A stretch of DNA of 64,000 nt, from assembly GCF_029991245.1 (NCBI RefSeq), contig NZ_JAIVFO010000002.1, forward strand, positions 56,765 through 120,764, in the 5' to 3' direction. The stretch's first letter is position 1. Each line of letters opens with the position of its first letter. Positions 25,806 through 35,090 of the stretch are shown one piece after another. This stretch comes from Xanthobacter autotrophicus. GTDB lineage: Bacteria; Pseudomonadota; Alphaproteobacteria; Rhizobiales; Xanthobacteraceae. The notes under the pieces are model-generated. The model was given only the letters and a program-made list of their open reading frames with translations, made no database searches and was not told where the DNA came from. The position numbers and the translations under genes were made by a program.

Positions 25806-26960
25806 TCAGTCCATAAGAAGTGAGATCTCACCTGCAACGTCTGCAGCGGTTTGCCTGAGCAGCTTCAACGTCTGCGCGGTTCTCCTCGCACCATTCTCTC
25901 CAAGGAAGAACATGTGGTTGCCTGGCAGCGTCGCGCTCAGCCGCTGGGCGGCGTGCCCGACATGCTCGACCAGCAACGCCCATTTCTCGGAGGGAAGCGC
26001 GGCGAGCTTGTCCGCTTGCGAGAAAACGAGACCTTCGCAAAGCTGCTGGGTGATGTAGACGCCCCATGTGGAGCGGTCCGTGAGAGCGTGCCGGGCGTCG
26101 ATCGCAGAGGCGTGCGTCATCAAGGCAAGCGGCGGAAAGGCGCGATACTGCGCGGTGCCGACCTCACGCGCGTCTCCGGCCCGGTCGGAAACGAAAGCTC
26201 CGTCTCTGTAGCGCATGGCCGATGCCGCCAGCCCGACCGGGAAATCGCCCGTCATCCCGCGGGTGAATTCGTCGGCATCGAGCACCACGTGGCCGGCAGC
26301 CGCGTTCTGATCCGCGAGGCATTGGAGCAGCCAGTCGAGGTAGGCGCCCCTGATCGAGGCGAGGCCGCTTGCGGCTGGCTTCAGGTGGTCGAGACCGGGC
26401 AGGGTATTGGGGAGCGCCGTTGCGGCCGCCATCGCGACGAAAAGTTCGATGCCCTTCCCCCTGCCGCGCAGCGCAGCATGAAGCGGCTCCGCAATCCGCC
26501 CCGCCATGCTCCAGCCGAGCACGATGGCATTCGCTCGCAGGCCGTTCCGGTCCACGTAACGGGCGATGATCTCGGCGCTCTGCTCCGCCCAGTCGGTGAC
26601 CGAAAACTGCGGGGATGGGGTGTCGAACACACCCCTGTTGTCGATGGGATAGGACAGGACCAGCGACGGAAATCCTTCCTCATGCAGCCAATGACAAAGG
26701 AAATCGGCGGCTCTTCCCCCGGGCGGTCCGTAGGCGATGCGGCCGAGCACCCCTCCTCCTGTGACGAACACCACGACGGGAAGCTCCGGTCGCCCCGGTT
26801 CGAACCGTACCAGAGCCGGATAGCCGGCCGCCTCGGTCAACTCCTCGCCCGGATAGAGCATTGGGGATCTCGTCTGTGCTTCCGCCGGAGCGCGCCATGT
26901 CGCGGCCAAGGCTACGCCGAGCATCGCGACTTGACGACGATTAAGGTCGCAGACAACCAC
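25806..26960 (-). CDS. Exported alpha/beta hydrolase, possible aromatic ester hydrolase
   Basis: 384 residues. The GTG at 26960 is supported by GGAGG eight bases upstream. A twin-arginine type signal (NRRQVAMLG, hydrophobic stretch, then AEAQ) implies export. The nucleophile elbow is GWSMAG near residue 150, and a late His in PGNHMFFLG could complete the triad. It is the last gene of the UbiX-UbiD-PadC operon, so release of phenolic acids from esters is a plausible role (inference). The family is broad and the substrate unproven. Confidence 0.65.
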   Translation of the reverse strand: MVVCDLNRRQVAMLGVALAATWRAPAEAQTRSPMLYPGEELTEAAGYPALVRFEPGRPELPVVVFVTGGGVLGRIAYGPPGGRAADFLCHWLHEEGFPSLVLSYPIDNRGVFDTPSPQFSVTDWAEQSAEIIARYVDRNGLRANAIVLGWSMAGRIAEPLHAALRGRGKGIELFVAMAAATALPNTLPGLDHLKPAASGLASIRGAYLDWLLQCLADQNAAAGHVVLDADEFTRGMTGDFPVGLAASAMRYRDGAFVSDRAGDAREVGTAQYRAFPPLALMTHASAIDARHALTDRSTWGVYITQQLCEGLVFSQADKLAALPSEKWALLVEHVGHAAQRLSATLPGNHMFFLGENGARRTAQTLKLLRQTAADVAGEISLLMD

Positions 26961-26999
26961 TCTCGAACCTCCATATCGCGTCCGGCCATCGGCCGCCCG

Positions 27000-27524
27000 T
27001 CAGCCCACGTTGCGGCGTGTAGCATAGCCCGGAGGCAGATCCTCCGGCGCGCAGGCGATGACGCTTTCGTCGTCCCGGCCGCAATCCTCCACGAAGGTGA
27101 TATCGGCAAACTCGTCGACGAGAAGGGTCGGATAGGTCGGCCCCGCGTCGCGATACTGGCGCATCAGGTCGATCTTCTCGTTCTGGAAGCCGATGATCTT
27201 CTTCGGTTCCTGCTCGATCCAGCGGGGGAAGAAGGTGGCGCCGTGGGCGCGGTTCTCATTGAGATTGTAGGCGACGCTCACGCAGGTGCCCGTCGGCTCG
27301 TGCCAGGAGACCTTGTACACGCCGTCGGCAAGGCGGACGATGTGGACCTCCTGGCCCTTCACCCAGCGCCCGCCGACCATGCCGCCATGGACGCGGTAGT
27401 CGATGGTGCGGTCGTTCTTGAAGTACATCTCATACTGCCAGCCATTGGCATAAGTATAGATGATGTGCTTGCCCACGAAGGCGGCGATCTCCGCCGGATG
27501 GGTGGATTCGAATGCGTCGGTCAT
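27000..27524 (-). CDS. padC: Phenolic acid decarboxylase
   Basis: 174 residues, the usual length for this family. The sequence follows the Bacillus PadC pattern nearly throughout: GKHIIYTYANGWQYE, NDRTIDYRVHGGMVGGRW, VYKVSWHEPTGT, FFPRWI, and the late FADITF. PadC is a cofactor-free enzyme that converts ferulic, p-coumaric and caffeic acids to 4-vinyl phenols. The ATG at 27524 overlaps the UbiD stop (ATGA). The frame extends further upstream but only as antisense-like sequence. Confidence 0.92.
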   Translation of the reverse strand: MTDAFESTHPAEIAAFVGKHIIYTYANGWQYEMYFKNDRTIDYRVHGGMVGGRWVKGQEVHIVRLADGVYKVSWHEPTGTCVSVAYNLNENRAHGATFFPRWIEQEPKKIIGFQNEKIDLMRQYRDAGPTYPTLLVDEFADITFVEDCGRDDESVIACAPEDLPPGYATRRNVG

Positions 27525-29077
27525 GGTTTTCCTCTCTCCGGCGCCGGGGTGATGCCCGGACCGCCGGCTGTTGACGTGGGGTGGATGGGCGACGCTGACT
27601 TGAACCCGTACTCGCTCCAGCGCCGACGCACGCGGTCGACGATGTCCGCCGGATAGCCGTGGCGGAACGATGCCCGCATCGGCAGGGCTTCGCCCCATTC
27701 GTCCGGGGCAAGGCAGTTGTAGACGATCTTGCCGGTATGGCCCGAGACCTTCTCGCTCCTGCGCAGATAGGCCAGCATCGGCGCTCCCTCGATGTCGTCG
27801 AACACAACATGGCCGAGCAAGGGATGGCAGCGCGTGGCGAAGGCCCAGACCAGCTCCTTCAAGTCGGTCGGATCCACGTCGTCATTCAGCACGATCACCT
27901 TGGGGATCACCGCCCCCGCCTTGCTCGCGAAGACCGTCTCCCCGATGCGCCGGCAGAGCGCCTCGCTCTCGCCGACGCCGCTGCGGCGGCGCCAGTCACG
28001 CGGAACGGTGACCACCAGCCAGTGCAGCGCCGACTGCAGCGGGATCCAGGCCGTGGTGGCCGGGATGCCGGCCTTACGCAGTTCGTGGAGGAGCTGGGCC
28101 GAGCTCGGCAGGCCCCAGGCGGTGTGGTTCTCTTCCACCGGCTCGCCGGCGACGACGACCGGCAGGATCGCGTTGTCGCGATGGCTGATGGCGGAGACCC
28201 GGTAAGTGGGCCGGCGCGCCTGCGTATCGAGAGGGATGTAGCCGGCGAACTCGCCCATGGGGCCTTCCTCCACCAATTCGTCAAGATGGAGGTGCCCTTC
28301 GATCAGGATCTCTGCGCTGGCGGGAGCTTCAAGATCGACCGTCCTGCACTGTACGGTCCTGATGGCGCGCCCCAGCAGCGCGCCGAGGCGCCCCGCCTCG
28401 TCGACGTGGGCGGGCAGCGGCATGCCGCAGATGAAGGGAATGGCAGGCTCGACCCCGAGCGCCAGCGCGAACGGCATCGGCTTGCCCAGATCCGCCCAGG
28501 CCTTCGCCACCATGCCGAGGTGCTGCTCCGGCGCCACGACCCCCGAGAGGCGCTTGCCGTCGACCACCATCATCCGGGCAATGGACCAGTTGGTCCAGGT
28601 TCCATCCGGCGTGCGGGCGACGATGCAGCCGAAGGTGTTCAGATAGCGACCGCCGTCCCCATAGTGCAACAGCGGCACGGGGAGCGCGGCGAGATCCACC
28701 GCATCGCCCGTGACGGTGTTCTCGAACACCGGCGCATCGTCCACGACCACCGGGTCGATGGCCGGCCTGTCGAGGCTCGCGGCGATGGCCTCGGCGATCG
28801 CAAGGCCGCCGGTGGTCGGCGGCAGCTCCAGCGCGACGGCAACGCGCACGAGCTCCATGCCGGGCTGCGCGCTGGTGCCGCCCGGAGCACCAAGGATGCG
28901 GAAGCGACCGGGGTGGTCGGAGAGAACGTTGAACAGGGGCGCCGGCGCCCCGGTCTCGATGCAGCGCCGGATGATGGCGCCGAGCTCCAGGTCGAGGGAG
29001 ACCGGCGCGTCGATCTCCTGGATTTCCCCGAGGGCGCGCAGAGCCTCGATATAAAGGCGCAGGTCGGTGAGGGGCAT
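27521..29077 (-). CDS. UbiD-family prenylated-FMN decarboxylase
   Basis: 518 residues from the ATG at 29077 (MPLTDLRLYIEAL), which shares a base with the ubiX stop. Typical UbiD features: WTNWSIARMMVVDGKRLSG (prFMN/metal site), LALGVEPAIPF, EGPMGEFAGY with the catalytic Glu region, NHTAWGLPSS, and PKVIVLNDDVDPTD. These enzymes use prenylated FMN from UbiX to (de)carboxylate aromatic or unsaturated acids. With UbiX and PadC next to it, a hydroxybenzoate, vanillate or cinnamate-type substrate is likely; the small D subunit of VdcBCD/BsdBCD sets is not present. Confidence 0.88.
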   Translation of the reverse strand: MPLTDLRLYIEALRALGEIQEIDAPVSLDLELGAIIRRCIETGAPAPLFNVLSDHPGRFRILGAPGGTSAQPGMELVRVAVALELPPTTGGLAIAEAIAASLDRPAIDPVVVDDAPVFENTVTGDAVDLAALPVPLLHYGDGGRYLNTFGCIVARTPDGTWTNWSIARMMVVDGKRLSGVVAPEQHLGMVAKAWADLGKPMPFALALGVEPAIPFICGMPLPAHVDEAGRLGALLGRAIRTVQCRTVDLEAPASAEILIEGHLHLDELVEEGPMGEFAGYIPLDTQARRPTYRVSAISHRDNAILPVVVAGEPVEENHTAWGLPSSAQLLHELRKAGIPATTAWIPLQSALHWLVVTVPRDWRRRSGVGESEALCRRIGETVFASKAGAVIPKVIVLNDDVDPTDLKELVWAFATRCHPLLGHVVFDDIEGAPMLAYLRRSEKVSGHTGKIVYNCLAPDEWGEALPMRASFRHGYPADIVDRVRRRWSEYGFKSASPIHPTSTAGGPGITPAPERGKP

Positions 29078-29718
29078 CAGGCGTCTCCCCTGGCGCGCGC
29101 GTCGGCCGGAGGAACTGCTTCCGGCTGGCCGCCCCATCGATTGAACAGGCCTGCGTCGAGGTCGTACAGATCGAGCACGCGCCCGACGGTGTGGTTCACC
29201 ATCTCGTCCAACGAGGCGGGCCGGTCGTAGAAGGCCGGCACCGGCGGGAACACGATGGCGCCGCTCTCGGTGGCCTGCGCCATGGCGCGGATGTGCCCGG
29301 CATGCAGGGGCGTCTCGCGGAACATGAGGACCACGCGGCGCCGCTCCTTCAGGCAGACGTCGGCCGCGCGGGTGAGCAGGCCGTTGGTGTTACCGGTGGC
29401 GATGGCGGACAGGCTCCTCACCGAACAGGGCGCGACGATCATGCCCATGGTACGGAACGAACCGGAGGCGATGGCGGCGCCGATGTCGGCGTCGCCATAG
29501 CTGAAGTCCGCCATGGCGCGGACGTCGCGCACCTTCAGCTCGGTTTCGTGGGCGAGGGTGCGCTCACCCGGCTTCGACATGACGAGATGCGTCTCGATGT
29601 CGAGGCGCCGCAGCACCTCCAGGATGCGCAGCCCGTAGATGACCCCGGTGGCGCCGCTGATCCCGACGATCATGCGCCGGCGTGGTGCAGGGGTGACGTG
29701 CTGTTGCATGGCGCGCAT
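29077..29718 (-). CDS. ubiX: UbiX-family flavin prenyltransferase
   Basis: 213 residues with the Rossmann-like FMN site IVGISGATGVIYG, the MIVAPCSVRSLSAIATG stretch and RRVVLMFRETPLHAGH, all diagnostic of UbiX/Pad1/BsdB. It makes the prenylated FMN cofactor for the coupled UbiD enzyme. The start could be the ATG at 29718, 29709 or 29673; the upstream GGGA favours the first. It is the first gene of the four-gene decarboxylase operon. Confidence 0.9.
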   Translation of the reverse strand: MRAMQQHVTPAPRRRMIVGISGATGVIYGLRILEVLRRLDIETHLVMSKPGERTLAHETELKVRDVRAMADFSYGDADIGAAIASGSFRTMGMIVAPCSVRSLSAIATGNTNGLLTRAADVCLKERRRVVLMFRETPLHAGHIRAMAQATESGAIVFPPVPAFYDRPASLDEMVNHTVGRVLDLYDLDAGLFNRWGGQPEAVPPADARARGDA

Positions 29719-29825
29719 CCGGTCCCGGTTCGATGAAACGCAGCCTAGCCAGCCGGACCCGGCGCCTCATCGTCAGAACTGTCTATGCGGGACGCGAAAC
29801 GACCAGCGGGCCGGCCGAACACCCT

Positions 29826-30998
29826 TTAGCGCAGCTGTGGCACGAGCGCCCCGAGGGTCGCCATGGTGCGCTCGAAGTCGCGCAAATTCTCCGCTTCCGA
29901 CTTGCCCAGGATCGAGCGGATCTGGCTGCGGACGGTCATGAGCGAAACCCCGCGTCCGCGCGCCACGTCCTCGGCGCTGGCGCCGCCGCTGAGCGCGAGG
30001 GCCACCTCCGCCTCTGCCCGGCTGAAGCCGAACATCTCGCACAGCATGTCCGCCTGCGGCACCGCCTTGCGATTGAGCGGGCGCAGGATGATGAGGGCAA
30101 GAGGGTCCCTGGCATCGCCTCCGTCCCGCCCGCTCACGTCATTGGCAAGGCCCAGCGGCGCCGGGGCGACCATCAGCGCCACGACCGCACCGTTCCGCGA
30201 GGTCACGCGCATTGCGCCTCCGGGGCCCCCCGATGTGGCGGAGGCGACGAGCCGGCGGAGCACGCCGGCCTCTTCCCGGGACATGGCGGCGAGGTAGACG
30301 CCACTGCCGGCATAGGGGCCCGAGCGCAGGGAGAACAGGCCGGAATCGGGTCCGGCCAGGTACCTGCGGGCGAGATCGTTGATGAAGCGGATCTTCAGTC
30401 CCGCATCGACGACGCTCACGCCCACGGGAAGCGCGTCCAGGGCGGCCCGGGTCAGGGCGACCGCCTCGTCGTCCCGCCCCAGCCGCGCGCGCAGCTCGAT
30501 GGCGCGCTGGACGTGCGGCATCAGGGTCTTGAGCAGGCGGACATGGGTTTCGTCGAATGCGCCGGCGTCGTCGCCGCGGAACACCAGAACCGGGGTGGCC
30601 TCGGTGATGCCCGCCATGCCGCCGATCACGTGGCGGCGCTCGTGATGCCGGGCGAAATCAGAATAGAACTCGCTGTGCAGGAAGTCGGTCTCGGCGACCA
30701 GCTCGGCGCCGAGCTTCGCGTTCCCGAGGTGGTATTTGCGTGCCGTCGCAAAGTCGTAGCGGGCCTTGGCGGCATAGGGGTCGCTGGCGTGGAAATAGGC
30801 CGAATAGGCGCTCTCGCTGCCGTCGGCGGGCATCAGGAGGTTGCGCGGCCCGCCCGGCCCCCCGAGATTCAGCAAAGCGCGCCGGGCATCCATGATCCGG
30901 CAGATGCGCTCGCCGACGTCAAGCCAACTGCCGTCCCCGGCGCCGGCCTGATAGATGGCGCCGACGCAGTCGGCGAGTTCGCGCTCCGTGTCTTTCAC
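29826..30998 (-). CDS. LuxR-type transcriptional regulator
   Basis: 390 residues. The C-terminal 65 residues are a LuxR/GerE helix-turn-helix: FSRAEAEVALALSGGASAEDVA, then VSLMTVRSQIRSILGKSEA. The N-terminal 300 residues are likely a PAS-like or sensory region (VSVVDAGLKIRFINDLA is PAS-like). It lies 107 bp upstream of ubiX on the same strand, so it probably responds to a phenolic compound and controls the decarboxylase operon. Which operon it serves is inference; the long Mo-enzyme operon lies just upstream. Confidence 0.75.
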   Translation of the reverse strand: MKDTERELADCVGAIYQAGAGDGSWLDVGERICRIMDARRALLNLGGPGGPRNLLMPADGSESAYSAYFHASDPYAAKARYDFATARKYHLGNAKLGAELVAETDFLHSEFYSDFARHHERRHVIGGMAGITEATPVLVFRGDDAGAFDETHVRLLKTLMPHVQRAIELRARLGRDDEAVALTRAALDALPVGVSVVDAGLKIRFINDLARRYLAGPDSGLFSLRSGPYAGSGVYLAAMSREEAGVLRRLVASATSGGPGGAMRVTSRNGAVVALMVAPAPLGLANDVSGRDGGDARDPLALIILRPLNRKAVPQADMLCEMFGFSRAEAEVALALSGGASAEDVARGRGVSLMTVRSQIRSILGKSEAENLRDFERTMATLGALVPQLR

Positions 30999-31245
30999 GC
31001 TGGGCTAGCCCCGAAAGTAGCCGGAAGATGCCAGAGAATCCGCTTGTATTCAACGCATGCGCGCCGGGCCGGGATACGTAGAAATGGCTCGGCCCTGACC
31101 CACTCTGTTCTTTCAACCAGGACAAATGTCTCATGGATTGTCCGCCATGAGCTGGCTCAGTCACTCTTGTATCGATGAGCTTCTATACCGGCGCGCGGGG
31201 CGCGGGTTGACCGCGCGCGGATTGCCGCCGCCCTCAGTCGCCGAA

Positions 31246-31512
31246 CTACCGGGCGGCATAGTCGATGCCGGCCTGAACCTCGCCCATGGCCTCCTGGATG
31301 AGCGCGATCACCCGCTCCCGGTGGCCGCCCTTGTCGGGCGTCGCCTCGCGCAGCGAGCGCAGGGCGGTCTCCAGTTCGCCGATGGCGCGCTCCATGTTGC
31401 CCTGATAGGCTTGTGCGCCCTGGGCGGAGGCCGCCACCATGGCGCCGCCGGCAGCCAGCGTGGCGAGGCGCAGGAGGGCGCGGCGGGATGAGATCTGATC
31501 GTCCATGGCCAT
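31246..31512 (-). CDS. Small Tat-exported protein
   Basis: 88 residues from the ATG at 31512, behind AAAGGA. The N-terminus has a twin-arginine signal (ISSRRALLRLATLAAGG, then AQGAQA). The mature part is a short helical protein (NMERAIGELETALRSL, GGHRERVIALIQEAMGEVQ) of a family I know only as uncharacterised. It lies 62 bp after the large Mo oxidoreductase gene and is probably the last gene of that operon. Confidence 0.65.
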   Translation of the reverse strand: MAMDDQISSRRALLRLATLAAGGAMVAASAQGAQAYQGNMERAIGELETALRSLREATPDKGGHRERVIALIQEAMGEVQAGIDYAAR

Positions 31513-31574
31513 TGTCCTTTCGATTGTACGACGGAGGAGGCGCTCTTTTGGGGTAGCGCGCGACGCCGGCCCTG

Positions 31575-34500
31575 TCATGGCGCGATCGTCAGATCGGTGA
31601 GCGGCACCGCCTGGCAGGCGAGGCAGGTGCCTGGCTCCCCCTCCACCGGCACGAGATGGGCAAAGCGGCCTTCGACCACTGTGACCGCACAGCTTTCGCA
31701 CTGCCCCACCCGGCACCCGCTGCGCAGGGCGATCCCCGCCGCAAGCGCTGCGTCGAGGATGGAGCCGCCACCGGGTGTCCACGCGAAGGACTGGCCCGAA
31801 CCGGCCAGCGTGACCGTGCGTGGCGCCAGCTCAGGCGGCACCTCGGCGGGGACATGGAAGGCCTCTGTGAAGATGTCGAAGCGCGGCACCCCCCATCGCA
31901 CCAGTCCTTCCCGCATGTCAGAGATGAAGGCTGGCGAGCCGCAGATATAGGCGAGCGGACGGCCGTCGGGGGCATCCGGGAGTGCGCCGGTGGCGCGCAG
32001 CGCGTCGATGTCGACGCGGCCGTGCACCTCGAAGCTGCGAGCCGCCCAGTCCTCCGCGTCGGGACGGGAATAGGCGGTGATCCGGCGCAAGCCGGGAATG
32101 CGTGGCGCAAGGACGTCCACACGGTCGGCGAGGGGATGATCGGCACGGCCGCGGCAGCCGTGAAGGAGAAGCACCTCGCCTGCGCGTGCCGCGGGCTGTG
32201 CCGCCAGCGCCTCCAGATAGGACACGAACGGGGTGATGCCGATGCCGTTGGCGATCAGGAGAAGCGGTCGGTCCCCGTCGAGGGGAAGTGTGAACACGCC
32301 GGCGGGCGGCTCCAGCAGCAGCGCGTCGCCGGCCTCAAGCTCCTGGATGCGGTGAGAGAGAAAGCCGGCTTCCTCGCCATCCGCACAAGCCGGATTGCGC
32401 CGCACGGCGATGGAGAAGCCCCGGGGCGCGGCGGGCGGCCCGGTCAAGGAATAGGCCCGCGCCGGACCGCCCAGCTGCAGGCGGACCACCACATGCTGAC
32501 CGGGCAGGAAGTCCGGCAACGCGTCGCCGTCCTCTGGCACCAGCGTCAGGGCGCGGGTCTGCGCATCCGCCGCATGGGCGGCGGCGACGATGAAGCGGCG
32601 CTCACCCTGCCACCGGCCGCGATTGGCCTCGGGCAGCGGCATGATCTGACAGCGCACCGCCCTGAGCGGCACCGAGCCGCTGACCGGATCGCGGACGGCA
32701 TCGCTCAGGGCGGCGTTGATGTTTGCGGTGTCCGACCCATGGGTTCCGGTGGCGATGCGGCCGAGCGGGGTGCAGGCCTCCCACCAGCCGAACTCGGCGA
32801 CGACGGTCGCCGCATCCAGCGCCGGGTTGATGCGCACCCGAAGGCGCGCGACCCCATCCCGCGTGCGCACCTCGGCCCAGTCCCCGGCCGCAAGGCCGCG
32901 GGCGGCGGCGAGGTCCGGGCTGATCTCGACCGCAGGATCCGGCGCCTTGCGGCGCAGGGAAGCCACATGCCGATGGGAGGTGTGGACGAACCAGCCGCTC
33001 TTGGCGGTGGTGAGGATGAGCGGCAGCGCCTTGTCCTCGTCGGCATAGGGCGGCACGAAATCGGGCAGCGGGTCGTGGCCGTGCTCCAGCAGGCGCTCGC
33101 TGTAGAGCTCCACCCGGCGGGTCGGGGTGTCGAAGCCGCGCACGGTACCATCAGCCTCCTGCGTAGCGAACTTCGCATGGGCGAAAGGCTGCGGCACGCG
33201 CACCCCGCCCGGCGGGCCGCGCAGGTCTTCGACGGTGAGGCCGAGGGGCGCCAACTGGTAGTTCCAGCCAGCCTCGATGTCGCCGCCGAAGAACTCGGCT
33301 GCCATCCCGAGGCGCGTCGCCAAAGCCATCACGATCTCATGGTCCGCCCGGCTCTGCCCCAGGGGTTCGAGGACCTTCCGGCGGAACTGGATCGTCTCCA
33401 CCGCCGCCTGGGTGATCTCGAAGCCGATGCGCAGGGCGTCGCGCTCCCAGGGCATGTTCACCGGAAGCACGATGTCCGCACGCGCGGCCGTGGGGTTCAT
33501 GAACATGTCCGCGTGGACGTGGAACTCGAGCGCATCCAGCGCCGCGAGATTGCGCGCCGTGTCGGCCTGCGACACCGCGAAATTGGTGCCGAAGCTCATC
33601 AACGCGCGCACCTTGTAGGGCAAGCCATCGACGGCGGCGCGGGCGAAGTCGCGGGCGGTGATCCAGCCGTGAGCAGGCGGGCCCAGCGGAAGCTCGGCAA
33701 GGCCGAGCGCCTTCTCTTTCTGTCCGGGCGGCAGCAGGGAGAGGTCGTTCAGCGCGTTGGCCGGCGGCGGGACGGTCCAGATGTTGCCGCCCTCCCGGTC
33801 GCAGGAGCCGACGAGGGCGAACAGGGTGGCGATGGCGCGCTCGGTCTGGGTGGCGTTGGTGTGCTGGCCGACGCCGGTCCAGGTGTAATAGGCGGCGCGC
33901 GGGGCGCCTTCCAGCAGCGCGTAGAAGGCCTCGACCTCCGCCGGGCCGAGCCCCGTCAACTCGCAGACGCGGGACAGCGGATATTGCCGGGCGCGCTCGG
34001 CGAGGCGGCGGAAGACGGTCTCCGCCTCGATCACGCGGCCATCCAAGTCGGTCAGGCGCGCCTGTCCGTCCAGCCAAACGCCCGCGGCCTGTCCTGGCGC
34101 GCGGTTCGTGTTGCAGGGCCGTAGCTCGCCGGCTGCATCGAGCACAAGGAAGCACTCCGCTCCACCCACGCCCACTGCATCGGCGCGCACCAGTTGACCG
34201 GTGTGCGCATCCACCAGCATCGGCGCATTGGTCCAGCGTCGCACGAAGTCGTCGGCAAAGCGCCGGGTTGCGATCAGATGATGGATCGCGCCCATGGCGA
34301 GGGCCGCGTCGGCGCCCGGCCGCATCCGCAGCCACAGGTCCGCCTGCTGGCCCGAGCCATCCGGCTTGGGATCGATCACCACCACCTTGGCGCCACGCCG
34401 GCGGGCCTCCGCAACCCGGCTCGCCTGCGCCAGCCAGGTCCGCGCCGGATTGTGCCCCCACAGGACGATCACATCGGCATGATCGTAGTCCGGCACGCCG

Positions 34501-34985
34501 AGCCCGCGCCCGAAGGTGAGCGCGTGGGCGTAGTCCTTGTGCCAGCCGCACACCTCGATGGCATAGATGAGGTTCGGGCTGCCGAAGCAGCGCACGAAGC
34601 GCTCGACCCATTCGTAGCTATCGACGATGGGCGAGCCGCTGAAGGTGGTGGCGGCGAAAGCCACCGCCTCCGCGCCGGATTCGTCCCGGATGGCGACGAG
34701 GCGGCCTGCGATCTCGTCCAACGCCTCGTCCCAACTGATTTTCTGCCAGCCGATCTCCTCCCAGCGCGCGCCCTCGCCCTTCGGCCCGATGCGGCGCAGC
34801 GGCGTGGTGAGGCGGTTGGGGCTGTGCACGAGCTCCGGCGCGGCACGGCCCTTGGCGCACAGCGCCCCGCCGGTGGGATGGTCTGGGCGCGGCTCGACAC
34901 CGACCATCCGCCCGTTCTCCACCAGCGTGATGGAGCCGCAGCGCGAGCGGCAGAGGGTGCAATAGCCTTGGTGTCGTTCAGCCAT
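31575..34985 (-). CDS. Molybdopterin oxidoreductase fused to a flavin reductase and 2Fe-2S ferredoxin
   Basis: 1136 residues from the ATG at 34985. Domains: [4Fe-4S] site CTLCRSRC with the fourth Cys in ALCAKG; a DMSO-reductase-family Mo domain (residues 50-670) with a Cys in EVCGWHKDYAH as candidate metal ligand; a C-terminal molydopterin-binding barrel (670-790); an FNR-type reductase (about 800-1030) with RAYSLT for flavin, IANGIGITPF and AYICGSPAF for NAD(P)H; and a plant-type 2Fe-2S domain with CRVGQCESC and a last Cys in CLAC. All electron-transfer parts are in one chain, so NAD(P)H could feed the Mo site directly, or the reverse. No signal peptide. Substrate unknown. Confidence 0.85.
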   Translation of the reverse strand: MAERHQGYCTLCRSRCGSITLVENGRMVGVEPRPDHPTGGALCAKGRAAPELVHSPNRLTTPLRRIGPKGEGARWEEIGWQKISWDEALDEIAGRLVAIRDESGAEAVAFAATTFSGSPIVDSYEWVERFVRCFGSPNLIYAIEVCGWHKDYAHALTFGRGLGVPDYDHADVIVLWGHNPARTWLAQASRVAEARRRGAKVVVIDPKPDGSGQQADLWLRMRPGADAALAMGAIHHLIATRRFADDFVRRWTNAPMLVDAHTGQLVRADAVGVGGAECFLVLDAAGELRPCNTNRAPGQAAGVWLDGQARLTDLDGRVIEAETVFRRLAERARQYPLSRVCELTGLGPAEVEAFYALLEGAPRAAYYTWTGVGQHTNATQTERAIATLFALVGSCDREGGNIWTVPPPANALNDLSLLPPGQKEKALGLAELPLGPPAHGWITARDFARAAVDGLPYKVRALMSFGTNFAVSQADTARNLAALDALEFHVHADMFMNPTAARADIVLPVNMPWERDALRIGFEITQAAVETIQFRRKVLEPLGQSRADHEIVMALATRLGMAAEFFGGDIEAGWNYQLAPLGLTVEDLRGPPGGVRVPQPFAHAKFATQEADGTVRGFDTPTRRVELYSERLLEHGHDPLPDFVPPYADEDKALPLILTTAKSGWFVHTSHRHVASLRRKAPDPAVEISPDLAAARGLAAGDWAEVRTRDGVARLRVRINPALDAATVVAEFGWWEACTPLGRIATGTHGSDTANINAALSDAVRDPVSGSVPLRAVRCQIMPLPEANRGRWQGERRFIVAAAHAADAQTRALTLVPEDGDALPDFLPGQHVVVRLQLGGPARAYSLTGPPAAPRGFSIAVRRNPACADGEEAGFLSHRIQELEAGDALLLEPPAGVFTLPLDGDRPLLLIANGIGITPFVSYLEALAAQPAARAGEVLLLHGCRGRADHPLADRVDVLAPRIPGLRRITAYSRPDAEDWAARSFEVHGRVDIDALRATGALPDAPDGRPLAYICGSPAFISDMREGLVRWGVPRFDIFTEAFHVPAEVPPELAPRTVTLAGSGQSFAWTPGGGSILDAALAAGIALRSGCRVGQCESCAVTVVEGRFAHLVPVEGEPGTCLACQAVPLTDLTIAP

Positions 34986-35090
34986 GGTCCGTCTTTCGCG
35001 CGTCGCAGGGCGCGCGGGTTCTGCGGCCGTCGGAACGGCCGCTCCATCGATCGAAGGGTTCGGGCGCCTGCGGCGGCGCGGGTTCAAGGC

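Noticed and set aside
25493..25816. 107-codon plus-strand frame at the island edge
   Set aside because: No ribosome site, no recognisable domain, and it overlaps the end of the hydrolase gene.
27659..29230. 523-codon plus-strand frame opposite the UbiD and UbiX genes
   Set aside because: High GC leaves long antisense frames open. The minus strand has clear UbiD and UbiX motifs; the plus product is His/Arg/Gly-rich with no pattern.
31656..34124. 822-codon plus-strand frame opposite the Mo oxidoreductase
   Set aside because: It is a shadow of the minus-strand gene, whose cofactor motifs are complete.
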